From assembly GCF_003014615.1 (NCBI RefSeq), contig NZ_PYGI01000019.1, positions 1 to 64,000 on the forward strand: 64,000 bases of DNA. Reading direction: 5' to 3'. The position numbers and the translations under genes were made by a program. Under the pieces are notes generated by a model. That model worked only from the letters and a program-made list of their open reading frames with translations. It did no database searches and was not told where the DNA came from. Every line of letters starts with the position of its first letter. Position 1 is the first letter of the stretch. This document shows, piece by piece, positions 47,559-56,573 of the stretch. The stretch comes from Marinobacterium halophilum (lineage in GTDB: Bacteria > Pseudomonadota > Gammaproteobacteria > Pseudomonadales > Balneatricaceae).

Positions 47559-49039
47559 GCGCCCGCATGCTCTGCCGACAGGTCCAGCAAAGCCAGTACC
47601 GCCGCCATGTCCAGATGCTGCTCCAGCGTATCTGCCAGGCGGTTGATGCCGTCTTCGCGCAGCTGGTGATAATCCAGCGTTTCAGCCTGTTCCAGCCCCG
47701 CCCAGCGCAGGATCAGCCGGGTCGTTTCCGGCGTTTCGAACAGGCCGTGCAGGTAAGTACCCACTATCTGACCATCCTCAGAGCAGGCGCCATCCGGCCC
47801 CTGCTCCAACGCGGCCAGTGCAGGACGGCCCTCGGCCACTTCGGTCACGCCGCAGTGAATCTCATAGCCGCTGACCGGCACCGTTTCATTCAGCAAGGTC
47901 AGCTGGCCACGGACATTACGCAGCGCCTTCTCCGCGGTCAAAACGGTACGCGTCGGCAGCCAGCCAAGACCTTCGCTGTCGCCTGCCGCACCCTCGATCC
48001 CCTGCGGATCGGCGATACACTCACCCAGCATCTGATAGCCGCCGCAGATGCCCAGCAGCTTGCCGCCGTAGCGCAGGTGGCGTTGCAGATAGTCTTCCCA
48101 GCCCTGAGCACGCAGCCAGTTCAAGTCCGGCCGTACCGCCTTGGAGCCGGGCAGAATCACCAGATCGGCGGACGGCTTGGGCTGGTCGGGGCCGACGAAG
48201 TGCAGCCGCACCTGTGGGTGCAGGCGCAGCGGGTCGAAATCGGTATGGTTGCTGATATGGGGCAGTACCGGCACTACGATATCGAGCACCTTGTCGGCAC
48301 GCTCGATATCAGGCTCTTCACTGATGGCGTCTTCAGCCTCCAGATGCAGGCCATGCAGATAGGGCAGCACCCCCAGCACCGGTTTGCCGGTATAGTCTTC
48401 CAGCCAGTCCAGACCCGACTGCAGCAACGCAATATCACCACGGAAACGGTTGATGACGAAGCCCTTGATCCGTGCCTGTTCGGTCTCGCTCAGCAGCGCC
48501 AGCGTACCCACCAGGTGGGCGAATACGCCGCCCTTGTCGATATCGGCGATCAGGATCACCGGGCAGTCCACCCGCTCGGCAAAGCCCATATTGGCGATGT
48601 CACGGTCACGCAGATTGATCTCTGCCGGTGAACCCGCGCCCTCCACTATCACCGCCTGATACTGGTCACACAGACGCTGGTGAGACTCGGCCACCGCCTG
48701 CCAGGCAAACGTCTTGTAGTCGTGGTAACGCTTGGCTTCCATGTTATCCACAGCGCGGCCATGAATGATTACCTGAGCGCCGGTGTCGCTGCAAGGCTTG
48801 AGCAGCACCGGATTCATATCCACATGGGGCGTTAATCCACAGGCCTGCGCCTGTACCGCCTGCGCGCGCCCAATCTCGCCGCCCTCGGCGGTGACGGCAC
48901 TGTTCAGCGCCATGTTCTGCGGTTTGAACGGTGCCACCGCAACGCCGCGACGTTGCAGCACCCGGCACAGACCGGCCACCAGCGTACTTTTGCCGGCATC
49001 GGAAGTGGTGCCCTGCACCATGAGTGTCTTCTGGGTCAT
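47555..49039 (-). CDS. cobQ: Adenosylcobyric acid synthase (glutamine-hydrolysing)
   Basis: A 494-residue enzyme that amidates four carboxyl groups of adenosylcobyrinic acid a,c-diamide. The N-terminal synthetase domain begins [20 protein letters not shown] with a P-loop; the C-terminal class I amidotransferase domain carries [12 protein letters not shown] with the nucleophilic cysteine and a late GTYLHGLFE. Start and stop overlap the neighbours by four bases each. Confidence 0.95.
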   Translation of the reverse strand: MTQKTLMVQGTTSDAGKSTLVAGLCRVLQRRGVAVAPFKPQNMALNSAVTAEGGEIGRAQAVQAQACGLTPHVDMNPVLLKPCSDTGAQVIIHGRAVDNMEAKRYHDYKTFAWQAVAESHQRLCDQYQAVIVEGAGSPAEINLRDRDIANMGFAERVDCPVILIADIDKGGVFAHLVGTLALLSETEQARIKGFVINRFRGDIALLQSGLDWLEDYTGKPVLGVLPYLHGLHLEAEDAISEEPDIERADKVLDIVVPVLPHISNHTDFDPLRLHPQVRLHFVGPDQPKPSADLVILPGSKAVRPDLNWLRAQGWEDYLQRHLRYGGKLLGICGGYQMLGECIADPQGIEGAAGDSEGLGWLPTRTVLTAEKALRNVRGQLTLLNETVPVSGYEIHCGVTEVAEGRPALAALEQGPDGACSEDGQIVGTYLHGLFETPETTRLILRWAGLEQAETLDYHQLREDGINRLADTLEQHLDMAAVLALLDLSAEHAGA

Positions 49040-50106
49040 GTCGTGATCTCGCTGAGGGTCTGTTCAAGGCGCTGCCATTCGTCTTCGTTACCGGGCAGGC
49101 CAAACCTGAGCGCTGCCGGTTGTTCAAACCGCCTGACCAGGATACCGGCTTGCGCACACGCCTGCTCAATCCGCTGCGCCTGTTCCGTCATCACGGTAGC
49201 AAACAGGGCCGTGCTGCTGACAGTCTCAGCCACACGTTGCACCAGCAACCGGTGCAGTCTTGCCTGCTCTGTCTTGAGCTGTACCCGCGTCTGTTGCTGC
49301 CAGCGTCGATCGGCCAATGCCTGCCGAGCCACCCAGCGCGCCGGATGGCTGATCGCCCAGGGACCGATTGAGTGCGCCAGCGCGTCACCCACGCTCGCCT
49401 CTGCGCAGACCGCGCCCACACGGAGTCCGGCCAGGCCGAAGAACTTGCCCAGCGAGCGCAACACGATCAGCCCGTGCGGCATGGGGTCGGTGATCAGGCT
49501 CTGCTCGGGGGTAGCGTCGATAAAGGCTTCATCGACCAGCAGCCAACCGCCACGCCGTGCCAGACGTACATGCCATTGGCGCAGTTGCTCGGGACGGAAG
49601 CGCACACCGCTGGGGTTGCAGGGGTTGATCAGCACCAGCACATCCAGCGCATCCAGTTGGGCGTCAATCTGCTCGACGCTCAAGGGCTGTACTCGATGGC
49701 CTGCCTGCTGCCAGCGGAAGGCATGTTCGGCGTAGGCCGGATGCAGCACGCCTGCCCGCGCCGAACCCGATTGGGCAAAACGCAGTATCGGCAGCGCCTG
49801 TATCGCCACTTGAGAGCCTGCCACCAAGAGTAGATCGGCACTGCCGTAATACTCGGCAGCGGCCTGCGCCAGACCATCGTCTGCTTCGGGCAGTCGATTG
49901 AACACCGAAGCCGGTAACGGCGGTACCGGCCAGCCATGCGGATTGATGCCGGTGGAGAGATCGAGCCACTGCTCACGCGGGATACCATAGTGCACAGCGG
50001 CTGCGTTCAGACGGCCGCCGTGCAACGGGGCTGGGGATAACTTCGAGTTATTAAAATCGTGCTCAGGCGCATCGGCCAAGGGGCCGCTGTGGATAACATC
50101 CTTCAT
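49036..50106 (-). CDS. cobD: Threonine-phosphate decarboxylase (CobD/CobC type aminotransferase)
   Basis: A 356-residue PLP enzyme of fold type I that makes (R)-1-aminopropan-2-ol phosphate, the linker of the nucleotide loop. [28 protein letters not shown] and [12 protein letters not shown] are typical, and the PLP lysine lies in [17 protein letters not shown] choose the ATG at 50106, which overlaps cbiB by four bases; an in-frame start at 50139 lies inside cbiB. The symbol follows Salmonella use; Pseudomonas literature calls it cobC. Confidence 0.9.
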   Translation of the reverse strand: MKDVIHSGPLADAPEHDFNNSKLSPAPLHGGRLNAAAVHYGIPREQWLDLSTGINPHGWPVPPLPASVFNRLPEADDGLAQAAAEYYGSADLLLVAGSQVAIQALPILRFAQSGSARAGVLHPAYAEHAFRWQQAGHRVQPLSVEQIDAQLDALDVLVLINPCNPSGVRFRPEQLRQWHVRLARRGGWLLVDEAFIDATPEQSLITDPMPHGLIVLRSLGKFFGLAGLRVGAVCAEASVGDALAHSIGPWAISHPARWVARQALADRRWQQQTRVQLKTEQARLHRLLVQRVAETVSSTALFATVMTEQAQRIEQACAQAGILVRRFEQPAALRFGLPGNEDEWQRLEQTLSEITT

Positions 50107-50990
50107 AGCCACACCCACAGGCTGATGAAAAGTATCCACAGCCCGAGTGCCTGATCCACCAGCCGCAGTGCCCGTGACAGGTCACGCGGTTGTGCCGGTG
50201 GCCCCTCGCCCAGCACCGGCTTGTCGGCCCAGACACCGCGATAGCAGGTCGGCCCGCCCAGCTGTATACCCAGCGCACCGGCACCCGACGCCATCACCGG
50301 CCCGGCATTGGGACTGTCATGCAGCGGTCCCTGTGTGCGCCAGCAGCGCAGTGCCCGACGGGTATGGCCACAGAGCGCATAACTGAGCGCGGTCAGCCGC
50401 GCCGGAATCAGCCCGACGAGGTCATCCAGCCGGGCGGCGGCCCATCCAAACTGGAGAAAACGTTCGCTGCGGTAGCCCCACATCGCATCCAGCGTATTGA
50501 TCAGGCGAAACGCCAGAGCACCCGGCGCCCCGGCGATGCAGAACCAGAAAACCGCCCCGAATACGGCATCGCTGCCGTTCTCCAGCACAGACTCCACCGC
50601 CGTGCGCTCCACGTCCAGTTCGGCGGCATCGCGGCTGCAGATATAGGAAGTCAGCCGCCGCGCCTCATCAGCATTACCGCTTAACAACGCCTGCAGAATC
50701 GGGCGGATATGCCGTTTCAGGCTTTCCAGCCCCAGGGTAAACCAGAGCACCAGAACGGCAAGCAGATCGCCCACAACAGGTATCTGCACCAGTGCTGTCA
50801 CCAGCAACACCGGCGGCAACACCAGTAACAGCACCATCAACAGGCCTTTCAGCCGCCGTGAGTCACCTCGGTTGAAGCGGGCTTCCAGCCAACCGGCACA
50901 GCGGCCGAACCCGACCAGCGGATGCCAGCGGTTCGGCTCGCCGAACCAGCGGTCGATCAGAACGGCAGCGATCAGTTGCAGCGCCAGCAT
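50103..50990 (-). CDS. cbiB: Adenosylcobinamide-phosphate synthase
   Basis: A 295-residue membrane enzyme attaching aminopropanol phosphate to adenosylcobyric acid. Recognisable parts are IDRWFGEPNRWHPLVGFGR at the N-terminus, YICSRDAAELDVERTAVESVLENGSDAV (given in part) and RLDDLVGLIPARLTAL. Four or five hydrophobic segments are visible. It is called cobD in some genomes. It overlaps the threonine-phosphate decarboxylase gene by four bases and follows cobB after 7 bases. Confidence 0.93.
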   Translation of the reverse strand: MLALQLIAAVLIDRWFGEPNRWHPLVGFGRCAGWLEARFNRGDSRRLKGLLMVLLLVLPPVLLVTALVQIPVVGDLLAVLVLWFTLGLESLKRHIRPILQALLSGNADEARRLTSYICSRDAAELDVERTAVESVLENGSDAVFGAVFWFCIAGAPGALAFRLINTLDAMWGYRSERFLQFGWAAARLDDLVGLIPARLTALSYALCGHTRRALRCWRTQGPLHDSPNAGPVMASGAGALGIQLGGPTCYRGVWADKPVLGEGPPAQPRDLSRALRLVDQALGLWILFISLWVWL

Positions 50991-50997
50991 ATGCGGC

Positions 50998-52314
50998 TCA
51001 GGGCCTGAACAGCTGGGCCACAGCGGCCGGGTTGGAGGGGAAGTAGAGATGAATATAAGACGCGGTCAGGCGTTTGATCCGGTAAACCGGTTCCGCCGCA
51101 CGGCGGCCGTTGGGGCATTCACCACGGGCGATCGGTGCCAGTTCGGTTGCGCTAACCGAGTGATGAAACGTGTGTCCGCGCAGTGCCTCGCCATCCAGCA
51201 TCAGCCGCTGCAGACCCAGTGCCGCAAAGCGTTTTTGCATCTGCGCACGGGCAGGCAGCAGGCCACCGAGTTTGGCAGACTCACCGTCCAGCGTAGTCAG
51301 CTCATCACCCAGCCAGAGCATGCCACCGCATTCGGCCAGCATTGGCTTGCCAGCCTGATAGTGAGTTTTGACTTCATCCATCAAGGCCGTGTTGGCCGCC
51401 AGCGCCTGCAGGTGCAATTCCGGGTAGCCGCCCGGCAGCCAGAGCGCGTCCACCTCGGGCAAGCGGGTATCAACCAACGGGGAGAAAAACTCCAGTTGCG
51501 CACCCAGTTGTCGCAGCGTGCGCAGGTTGGCCGAGTAGATAAAGGAGAATGCCGCATCACGGGCAACACCGATGCGCACCCCGTTCAACAGCGGCTCAAT
51601 CGCCGCCACCGGTTGCGGTGCAAAGGCGATCGCCGCAGGCAGTTCGCTGCCCGCACTTTGCTCCAGCGCCGTGGCTGCGGTCTCGATGCGCTGTTCCAGA
51701 TCCGCGATTTCAGCGCCCTGCACCAGCCCCAGATGGCGGCTGGGCAGACTGATCGCTTCATCACGCGGCAGCGCACCATACCAGCGCAAGGGCTCGGGCA
51801 GCGCTTCGGCCAGCATCTCTCCATGGCCGACGCTGCCGACCCGGTTGCCCAGCACGCCGCTGAACGGCAGCTGTGGCCGGAAACTGGCCAGCCCGTGCGC
51901 CAGTGCGGCGAAGGTCTGCGCCATGCCACCGGCGTCGATCACCGCCAATACCGGAATACCGAACAGTTCAGCCAGATCGGCGCTGGAGGGGGTGCCGTCA
52001 AACAGCCCCATCACGCCTTCAATCAGGATCAGATCCGCTTCACCGGCAGCTTCCCAGAGCTGCTGTTTGCACAGTTCAGGCGAGCCCATGAACAGGTCCA
52101 ACTGCTCGACCTGACAGCCGCAGGCATGGCTCAGAATCATCGGATCGAGGAAGTCCGGGCCGGTCTTGAACACACGGACCTTACGCCCCTGATTGCGGTG
52201 CAGGCGTGCCAGTGCTGCCGTGACCGTGGTCTTGCCCTGTCCCGATGCCGGAGCCGATATCAGCAGTGCCGGGCACTGCCTGATTTCAGCCTCAGTCGAT
52301 AGGTCCGTGCTCAC
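50998..52314 (-). CDS. cobB: Cobyrinic acid a,c-diamide synthase
   Basis: A 438-residue two-domain enzyme amidating the a and c side chains of (hydrogeno)cobyrinic acid. The N-terminal ATP-binding domain starts ISAPASGQGKTTVTAAL, followed by KTGPDFLDPMIL and ILIEGVMGLFDG. The C-terminal amidotransferase domain has the cysteine in MLAECGGMLWLGDE and a late GHTFHHS. CbiA is the anaerobic-pathway name. Overlaps cobO by four bases. No corrin-ring-forming genes are in the window. Confidence 0.93.
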   Translation of the reverse strand: MSTDLSTEAEIRQCPALLISAPASGQGKTTVTAALARLHRNQGRKVRVFKTGPDFLDPMILSHACGCQVEQLDLFMGSPELCKQQLWEAAGEADLILIEGVMGLFDGTPSSADLAELFGIPVLAVIDAGGMAQTFAALAHGLASFRPQLPFSGVLGNRVGSVGHGEMLAEALPEPLRWYGALPRDEAISLPSRHLGLVQGAEIADLEQRIETAATALEQSAGSELPAAIAFAPQPVAAIEPLLNGVRIGVARDAAFSFIYSANLRTLRQLGAQLEFFSPLVDTRLPEVDALWLPGGYPELHLQALAANTALMDEVKTHYQAGKPMLAECGGMLWLGDELTTLDGESAKLGGLLPARAQMQKRFAALGLQRLMLDGEALRGHTFHHSVSATELAPIARGECPNGRRAAEPVYRIKRLTASYIHLYFPSNPAAVAQLFRP

Positions 52315-52919
52315 AGCTCTACGCCCTTCTGGGCACGGACACCGTCCTTGAACGCATGCTTGACCACCTGCATTTCGGTCACTGTATCAGCGACATCGAT
52401 CAGCGCCTGGGGGGCACCGCGACCGGTGACCACTACATGCTGCATGGCAGGACGGTTACGCAGTGCTTCCAGTACGTCATCCAACTCGATGTACTGGTAT
52501 TTGAGCGCAATATTGAGCTCATCGAGTACCACCAGCGAGATATCGGGATTGGACAGCAATGCACATGCCTTGCCCCAGGCAGCGGCAGCCGATTGCAGGT
52601 CGCGCTCGCGGTCCTGAGTCTCCCAGGTGAAGCCTTCGCCCATCACGTGGTAGCTCACCTCGGGGAAGCGACGGAAAAACGCCTCTTCACCGGTACTGAA
52701 GCTGCCCTTGATGAACTGCACCACGCCGACGTGCATGCCATGGCCCAGCGCGCGTGCCAGCATGCCGAAGGCGGAGCTGCTCTTGCCCTTGCCGTTGCCG
52801 GTCAGCACCAGCAACACACCCTGGTCGCGATCGGCACGGGCGATCGCCTGATCAACGACGGCTTTCTTGCGTTCCATCCGCGCCTTGTGGCGCTCGTCAC
52901 GGCTCTGGTCATCACTCAT
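52311..52919 (-). CDS. cobO: Cob(I)yrinic acid a,c-diamide adenosyltransferase
   Basis: A 202-residue CobA/CobO-type enzyme that adds the 5'-deoxyadenosyl group to cobalt. The inverted P-loop is LTGNGKGKSSSAFGM; VGVVQFIKG, VVLDELNIALKY and VVTGRGAP are family blocks. The N-terminal 25 residues are charged and helical as in E. coli BtuR/CobA. It overlaps the upstream membrane gene and downstream cobB by four bases each. Confidence 0.95.
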   Translation of the reverse strand: MSDDQSRDERHKARMERKKAVVDQAIARADRDQGVLLVLTGNGKGKSSSAFGMLARALGHGMHVGVVQFIKGSFSTGEEAFFRRFPEVSYHVMGEGFTWETQDRERDLQSAAAAWGKACALLSNPDISLVVLDELNIALKYQYIELDDVLEALRNRPAMQHVVVTGRGAPQALIDVADTVTEMQVVKHAFKDGVRAQKGVEL

Positions 52920-53488
52920 GTGCGATTTAGCTCCTGATAGGTTTTGAACTGGCGAGACAGGGTATACAGCATGGCCGCCAAACCGGTATAGCCCAACAAG
53001 GGTACAAGTTTACTCGGCAGGAACTGCTCGATACGCCCCCACAGGCCCGCCAGACTTGTAGCTTCAAAGTTGCCGGAGAAGAAATAGTAGCCGCCGCTGG
53101 AAAACAGGTTGCAGACAAACGCGCCTGCCAGCAACGTCAGCAGCAACGGCCCCAGCGTTGACAGATGATCACGATGCAAACCGGCATAGACGCGACCGGC
53201 ATACCACAGTGACGCATACGCCGGCACCAGCAACGCATAGGCCGGGGTGATGCAGTGCGCGGCCGCACCGCTCCAGCCGTAGTAGCTCACATCCAGCAGC
53301 ACCGCTTCCAGAAACAGCAGCGGGAAGCTCCACAGCGGACGCAGAAATACGCCCGCCAGGAAAAACACCGCCCACGAGGCGCTGGGCAGATGGTCAACCG
53401 AGGCGAAATGCTGCCCGCGTGTCAGCGCCAGCAAAATAATCAGACCGAGCCCGACCAGCAGTTGGTCGCGTTGTGCCAGTTTCATCAT
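52916..53488 (-). CDS. Integral membrane protein of the B12 operon, unknown function
   Basis: A 190-residue protein with five or six hydrophobic segments and a conserved-looking FFLAGVFLRPLWSFPLLF stretch. It lies between btuB and cobO, 28 bases after btuB and overlapping cobO by four bases. I do not recognise a named family with confidence. A role in corrinoid or cobalt passage across the inner membrane, or in processing imported B12, would fit. I start at 53488 because GGAG then stands 7 bases upstream; ATG 53494 is too close to it. Confidence 0.7.
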   Translation of the reverse strand: MMKLAQRDQLLVGLGLIILLALTRGQHFASVDHLPSASWAVFFLAGVFLRPLWSFPLLFLEAVLLDVSYYGWSGAAAHCITPAYALLVPAYASLWYAGRVYAGLHRDHLSTLGPLLLTLLAGAFVCNLFSSGGYYFFSGNFEATSLAGLWGRIEQFLPSKLVPLLGYTGLAAMLYTLSRQFKTYQELNRT

Positions 53489-53516
53489 GATCATACTCCG
53501 TCAGCAACGCGCCCGA

Positions 53517-55316
53517 TTAAGGCGCGTAGTGCAATGAAAGCCAGTAAGTGCGATCCGGCTGGTTGTAATCCTTGGCGGTTTGGTAGTCCTCGTCGAGCAG
53601 GTTCTCGATCTTGGCCCGCAGCGACCAGTCGTTACCCAGCGCATAGCTGCCACGCAGGTCAACGGTGGTGTAGCCGGAAAGACGTTCACTGCCGTCATTG
53701 CGCTTGCCAACGGCCTGCACATTGCCGCCCACGGCATAGGCACCGAAGTCACGATCCGCCGACAGGTTGAACACCTTGCGCGCACGACGGTTAAGCAATT
53801 CATCAGTGTCGCGGTCTTTCGGGTCCATCAAATCCAGGCTGGTGCTCAGATCCCAGTTGGCCAAGCGGGTGGCCGCGACCAGCTCCAGACCACGGACGCG
53901 GGCTTCATTGACGTTCATCGGAATCCAATTGCCACTGCTGTTCGGTGCCCAGGCAATCAGGTTTTCCACGTCATTCTGGTACAGATTGGCAGACCACTGT
54001 ACACCTGCATGGTCACCCGACAGACCCAGCTCCCATGAATCGGATTCTTCCGGTTGCAAATCCGGATTACCCGAGCCCGGCCAGTACAAATCATTGAAGG
54101 TCGGTGCGTTGAAAGCCGTGCCATAGCTGGCCGTCAACCGCAGATCACGTGGCAGCTCAACACCCCAGGCCACAGAGCCCGTTGTTTCCACGCCAAACTG
54201 TTCGTTGTCATCACGGCGCAGGCTGAACGCGAGATCATGCTGGCCCAGGAACAGCTGGTACAAGCCGAATACACCCACGTTGTCACGCTCGTTCAGCGCA
54301 TAGGCCTTGCTACTGGTGACTTCATCTTGCTGGTAATCCACACCCCAGGTCAGCTGGCTGTGGGCAAAGAAGTGCTCACTCTGCAAACCCGCCACATTGC
54401 GCTGGGTTTCGATATGACTCTGATATACACCGTCGCCGTACTCGGTGGCCTTGTCCTGGCTTTGACCCGCGGTCAGGTTCAAGTGCCAGTTATCAGTCGG
54501 TTTCAGATTCAGCGCCGCACCCAATGTCTGCAAACGCGCCTGGGTGCTGTAATCGTCGAATGCAGCACCGCCGTCATATTCGTTATCGCCCCGATTCTGC
54601 GACCAGTTCAGCTGTGCTTCGATGCGGTCACTGAAACGGTAGCCACCACTCAAGGCATAGGAGCGGTTGTCATAGCCATCATCGTCGGCATTGTAACCAT
54701 AGGCACCCGGCGCCTTGGCATTGAAACCGTCAGTGGTGAAGTCACTGATATCCAGGTTGTACCAGCCATCGTCGTTGCCGCCAGAGGCGCCCAGCGTCAC
54801 TTCGCGGGCATCATCGCTGCCGGCTCCTACACTGAAGCGCGGTTTGAACCCTTGCGTACCCTTGCGGGTAAAAATCTGCACAACACCGCCGATCGCTTCA
54901 GAGCCATACAGCGAAGAACGCGGGCCCCGCACGACTTCGATACGCTCAATCTGGTCAATCGCCAGATGCTCAAACGAGGTACTGCCCAACGTGGCCGAAC
55001 CCACCTTGATGCCATCAACCAACACCAGTACCTGCTTGGATGAGGTACCGCGCAAGGAAATGGATGTTGCCTTGCCACGGCCACCATTGTTAATGACCGT
55101 TACCCCCGGCGTCTGCTGCAGCAGTTCGGTGACGGTCTGGGCCTGTTTGCGTTCGATCTCTTCACGGTCAATCACGGTCACCGAGGCCAGTGCCTGGTCG
55201 GCGGTCTGGGCGGTGCGGGTCGCGGTGACCAACAGGGTATCGGGAGTGCTTTGAGCCTGAACGGCCAACGTAGTCGTGCCCAGCAGCAACGCTGCCGGAA
55301 GGGAAAATGTTTTCAT
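53517..55316 (-). CDS. btuB: TonB-dependent vitamin B12 outer-membrane receptor
   Basis: A 599-residue outer-membrane transporter. Signal peptide KTFSLPAALLLGTTTLAVQA, TonB box region DTLLVTATR, plug domain (VTELLQQTPGVTVINNGGRG, VLVDGIKVG, IERIEVVRGPRSSLYGSEAI) and a 22-strand barrel. Asp-rich loops near residues 220-250 resemble the calcium-binding loops of BtuB. The C-terminus is SLHYAP rather than the usual phenylalanine. The true start is 55316; the frame to 55448 extends into the riboswitch leader. First gene of the operon. Confidence 0.93.
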   Translation of the reverse strand: MKTFSLPAALLLGTTTLAVQAQSTPDTLLVTATRTAQTADQALASVTVIDREEIERKQAQTVTELLQQTPGVTVINNGGRGKATSISLRGTSSKQVLVLVDGIKVGSATLGSTSFEHLAIDQIERIEVVRGPRSSLYGSEAIGGVVQIFTRKGTQGFKPRFSVGAGSDDAREVTLGASGGNDDGWYNLDISDFTTDGFNAKAPGAYGYNADDDGYDNRSYALSGGYRFSDRIEAQLNWSQNRGDNEYDGGAAFDDYSTQARLQTLGAALNLKPTDNWHLNLTAGQSQDKATEYGDGVYQSHIETQRNVAGLQSEHFFAHSQLTWGVDYQQDEVTSSKAYALNERDNVGVFGLYQLFLGQHDLAFSLRRDDNEQFGVETTGSVAWGVELPRDLRLTASYGTAFNAPTFNDLYWPGSGNPDLQPEESDSWELGLSGDHAGVQWSANLYQNDVENLIAWAPNSSGNWIPMNVNEARVRGLELVAATRLANWDLSTSLDLMDPKDRDTDELLNRRARKVFNLSADRDFGAYAVGGNVQAVGKRNDGSERLSGYTTVDLRGSYALGNDWSLRAKIENLLDEDYQTAKDYNQPDRTYWLSLHYAP

Positions 55317-55454
55317 GATCTGCCTGAATATCTGCGCGTGCCAACCCGCACACGTTATAGGAGTAAGGGTAACGCCGAGGCAGACATGAGTGGACGCCAG
55401 CTCACAGGATGTGGCCGTGCCAGTCATGATCGCCCACCGCGATACCAACTATCT

Positions 55455-55632
55455 GCTTCGGGCCGGTCTCCGGGCTCAGGCGTCAGGCTGTTGCAGCCAG
55501 GAGAGATGACGCCTTCCCATATCCATGGATACAGTGGCCTGTTGTCATCGTCTCACGCCTCTACCGTTGCGGGGGCAGCGTCGGCATTGGTCTGTTGTAT
55601 ACCAACAGACACGCACCGACTTCCCGTTTAAG
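55455..55632 (-). ncRNA. Cobalamin riboswitch
   Basis: On the minus strand, in order, are AAACGGGAAGTCGGTG, GCTGCCCCCGCAACGGTA (near 55580-55563), the B12-box-like GGCCACTG (55539-55532), GGGAAGGCG and CGCCTGAGCCCGGAGACCGG (near 55482-55463). These are the conserved blocks of the adenosylcobalamin aptamer in the right order and spacing. About 140 bases separate it from the btuB ATG. I see no T-run terminator there, so control may act on translation initiation. It should shut down the whole 16-gene operon when B12 is plentiful. Confidence 0.95.
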
Positions 55633-55670
55633 TGCTGAACAGCTGTGCAGCACACCGGAAGCAGTCGCGG

Positions 55671-55699
55671 ATGATAGGCAGTCACGGGAGTGAGGTCAA
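55671..55699 (-). promoter_or_regulatory. Promoter of the btuB-cob operon
   Basis: On the minus strand TTGACC (55699-55694) and TATCAT (55676-55671) are separated by exactly 17 bases. The start point would fall near 55664, placing the riboswitch within a leader of about 350 bases. This is a near-consensus sigma70 promoter. Confidence 0.75.
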
Positions 55700-55736
55700 A
55701 CGGAGACTGTTCAAGTGCAGATGAATGCGACCGAAC

Positions 55737-55773
55737 AAAAAAAAGCCACCCCCCCGGGGAGCGGGAGGATGGC
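55737..55773 (-). terminator. Intrinsic terminator on the minus strand
   Basis: On the minus strand GCCATCCTCCC (55773-55763) pairs with GGGGGGGTGGC (55755-55745) through 11 bp including two G-U pairs, then TTTTTTTT follows (55744-55737). No annotated minus-strand gene lies upstream within reach, which is the main reason to expect a short untranslated transcript here. Confidence 0.85.
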
Positions 55774-55834
55774 ACCAATCACCATGGGCACACGGCTGTC
55801 ATGCTTGTGGTGAGAAAAGACCTGTCAATGAACA
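55737..55834 (-). ncRNA. Candidate Fur-controlled small RNA (RyhB/PrrF-like)
   Basis: A predicted transcript of about 98 bases runs from a promoter with an overlapping Fur-box-like site to a strong intrinsic terminator with eight Ts. It contains no credible coding frame. An internal AAGCATGACA resembles, from memory, the AAGCACGACA of E. coli RyhB. The neighbours are bacterioferritin genes, which RyhB-type RNAs are known to repress. Existence as an RNA is inferred, not shown. Confidence 0.55.
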
Positions 55835-55840
55835 CGAACA

Positions 55841-55869
55841 ACTGTAAAGCGAATCATTCTTATTTGCAA
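55841..55869 (-). promoter_or_regulatory. Promoter with Fur-box-like operator
   Basis: On the minus strand TTGCAA (55869-55864) and TACAGT (55846-55841) are 17 bases apart. The 19-base GCAAATAAGAATGATTCGC (55867-55849) fills the interval and agrees with the Fur consensus at 12 of 19 positions. It could also influence the plus-strand bacterioferritin promoter, whose position I cannot fix. Confidence 0.6.
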
Positions 55870-56096
55870 CTATATCTTTGCTAAAATATCCTGCAATCCA
55901 AACCTTGCGATTTCAACCGCTTAGCCAAGCCAGAACAGATATACGGCCGACACCTGCTTTGCTTTTAACTTCAATGGCTTAACTTATATTTAACGTGCGG
56001 CCCCCGGTTTCAGCGGCTACACTGGTTACATTTGCATGCGCAACACATATTCGGCGACGGCCTCCGCCCCGCTGACGGCCTGCACAGGGGGACAAC
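55870..56096 (+). other. Leader/promoter region of the bacterioferritin genes
   Basis: About 230 bases without a gene. AT-rich at 55870-55890 (contains TAAAAT at 55882) and at 55970-55995, where a promoter is likely but no clear -35/-10 pair with good spacing is evident. GGGGG at 56088-56092 serves as the ribosome site for the first bfr gene. Confidence 0.4.
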
Positions 56097-56570
56097 ATGA
56101 AACACGACCAGGCATTGGTACAGCTGCTCAACAAGGTGCTGACCATCGAGCTGACATCCATTAACCAGTATTTCCTGCATGCCCGCATCTTCAAGAACTG
56201 GGGGCTGGAAAAGCTCAATCACAAGGCTTACAAGAAATCGATCCTGGACATGAAACAGGCCGACCGGCTGATCGAACGGATTCTGTTTCTGGAAGGACTG
56301 CCCAACCTGCAACACCTGGAGCGGCTGCGTATCGGTGAAGATACCGAAGAGATGTTGCAGGGTGACATGAGTCTGGAGCTGGACCAGCTCGCCCTGCTGC
56401 GCGACGTGATCGCCCAGTGCGAAGCCGGCAAGGACTATGTCAGCCGCCAGTTGCTGGTCGAAATTCTGGAGCAGGAAGAGGAGCATGTCGACTGGATCGA
56501 GGCTCAACAGCACCTGATCAACGAAATCGGCATTCAGAACTATCTGCAGTCGGCTATCGAAGAGGATTAA
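56097..56570 (+). CDS. bfr: Bacterioferritin, haem-binding-type subunit with altered ferroxidase site
   Basis: A 157-residue four-helix ferritin. Glu18, Glu94, Glu127 and His130 of the di-iron centre are present, but position 51 is Asp and position 54 is Gln instead of Glu and His. Met52, the haem ligand shared between two subunits, is present. It therefore looks able to bind haem but poor at iron oxidation. The second bfr gene follows after 3 bases with the opposite pattern, so the two probably form a mixed 24-mer that stores iron. Confidence 0.9.
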   Translation: MKHDQALVQLLNKVLTIELTSINQYFLHARIFKNWGLEKLNHKAYKKSILDMKQADRLIERILFLEGLPNLQHLERLRIGEDTEEMLQGDMSLELDQLALLRDVIAQCEAGKDYVSRQLLVEILEQEEEHVDWIEAQQHLINEIGIQNYLQSAIEED

Positions 56571-56573
56571 GCA

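Noticed and set aside
55545-55778. Minus-strand frame of 77 codons
   Set aside because: It lies across the cobalamin riboswitch, the operon promoter and the terminator of the candidate small RNA; conserved RNA elements explain the sequence better.
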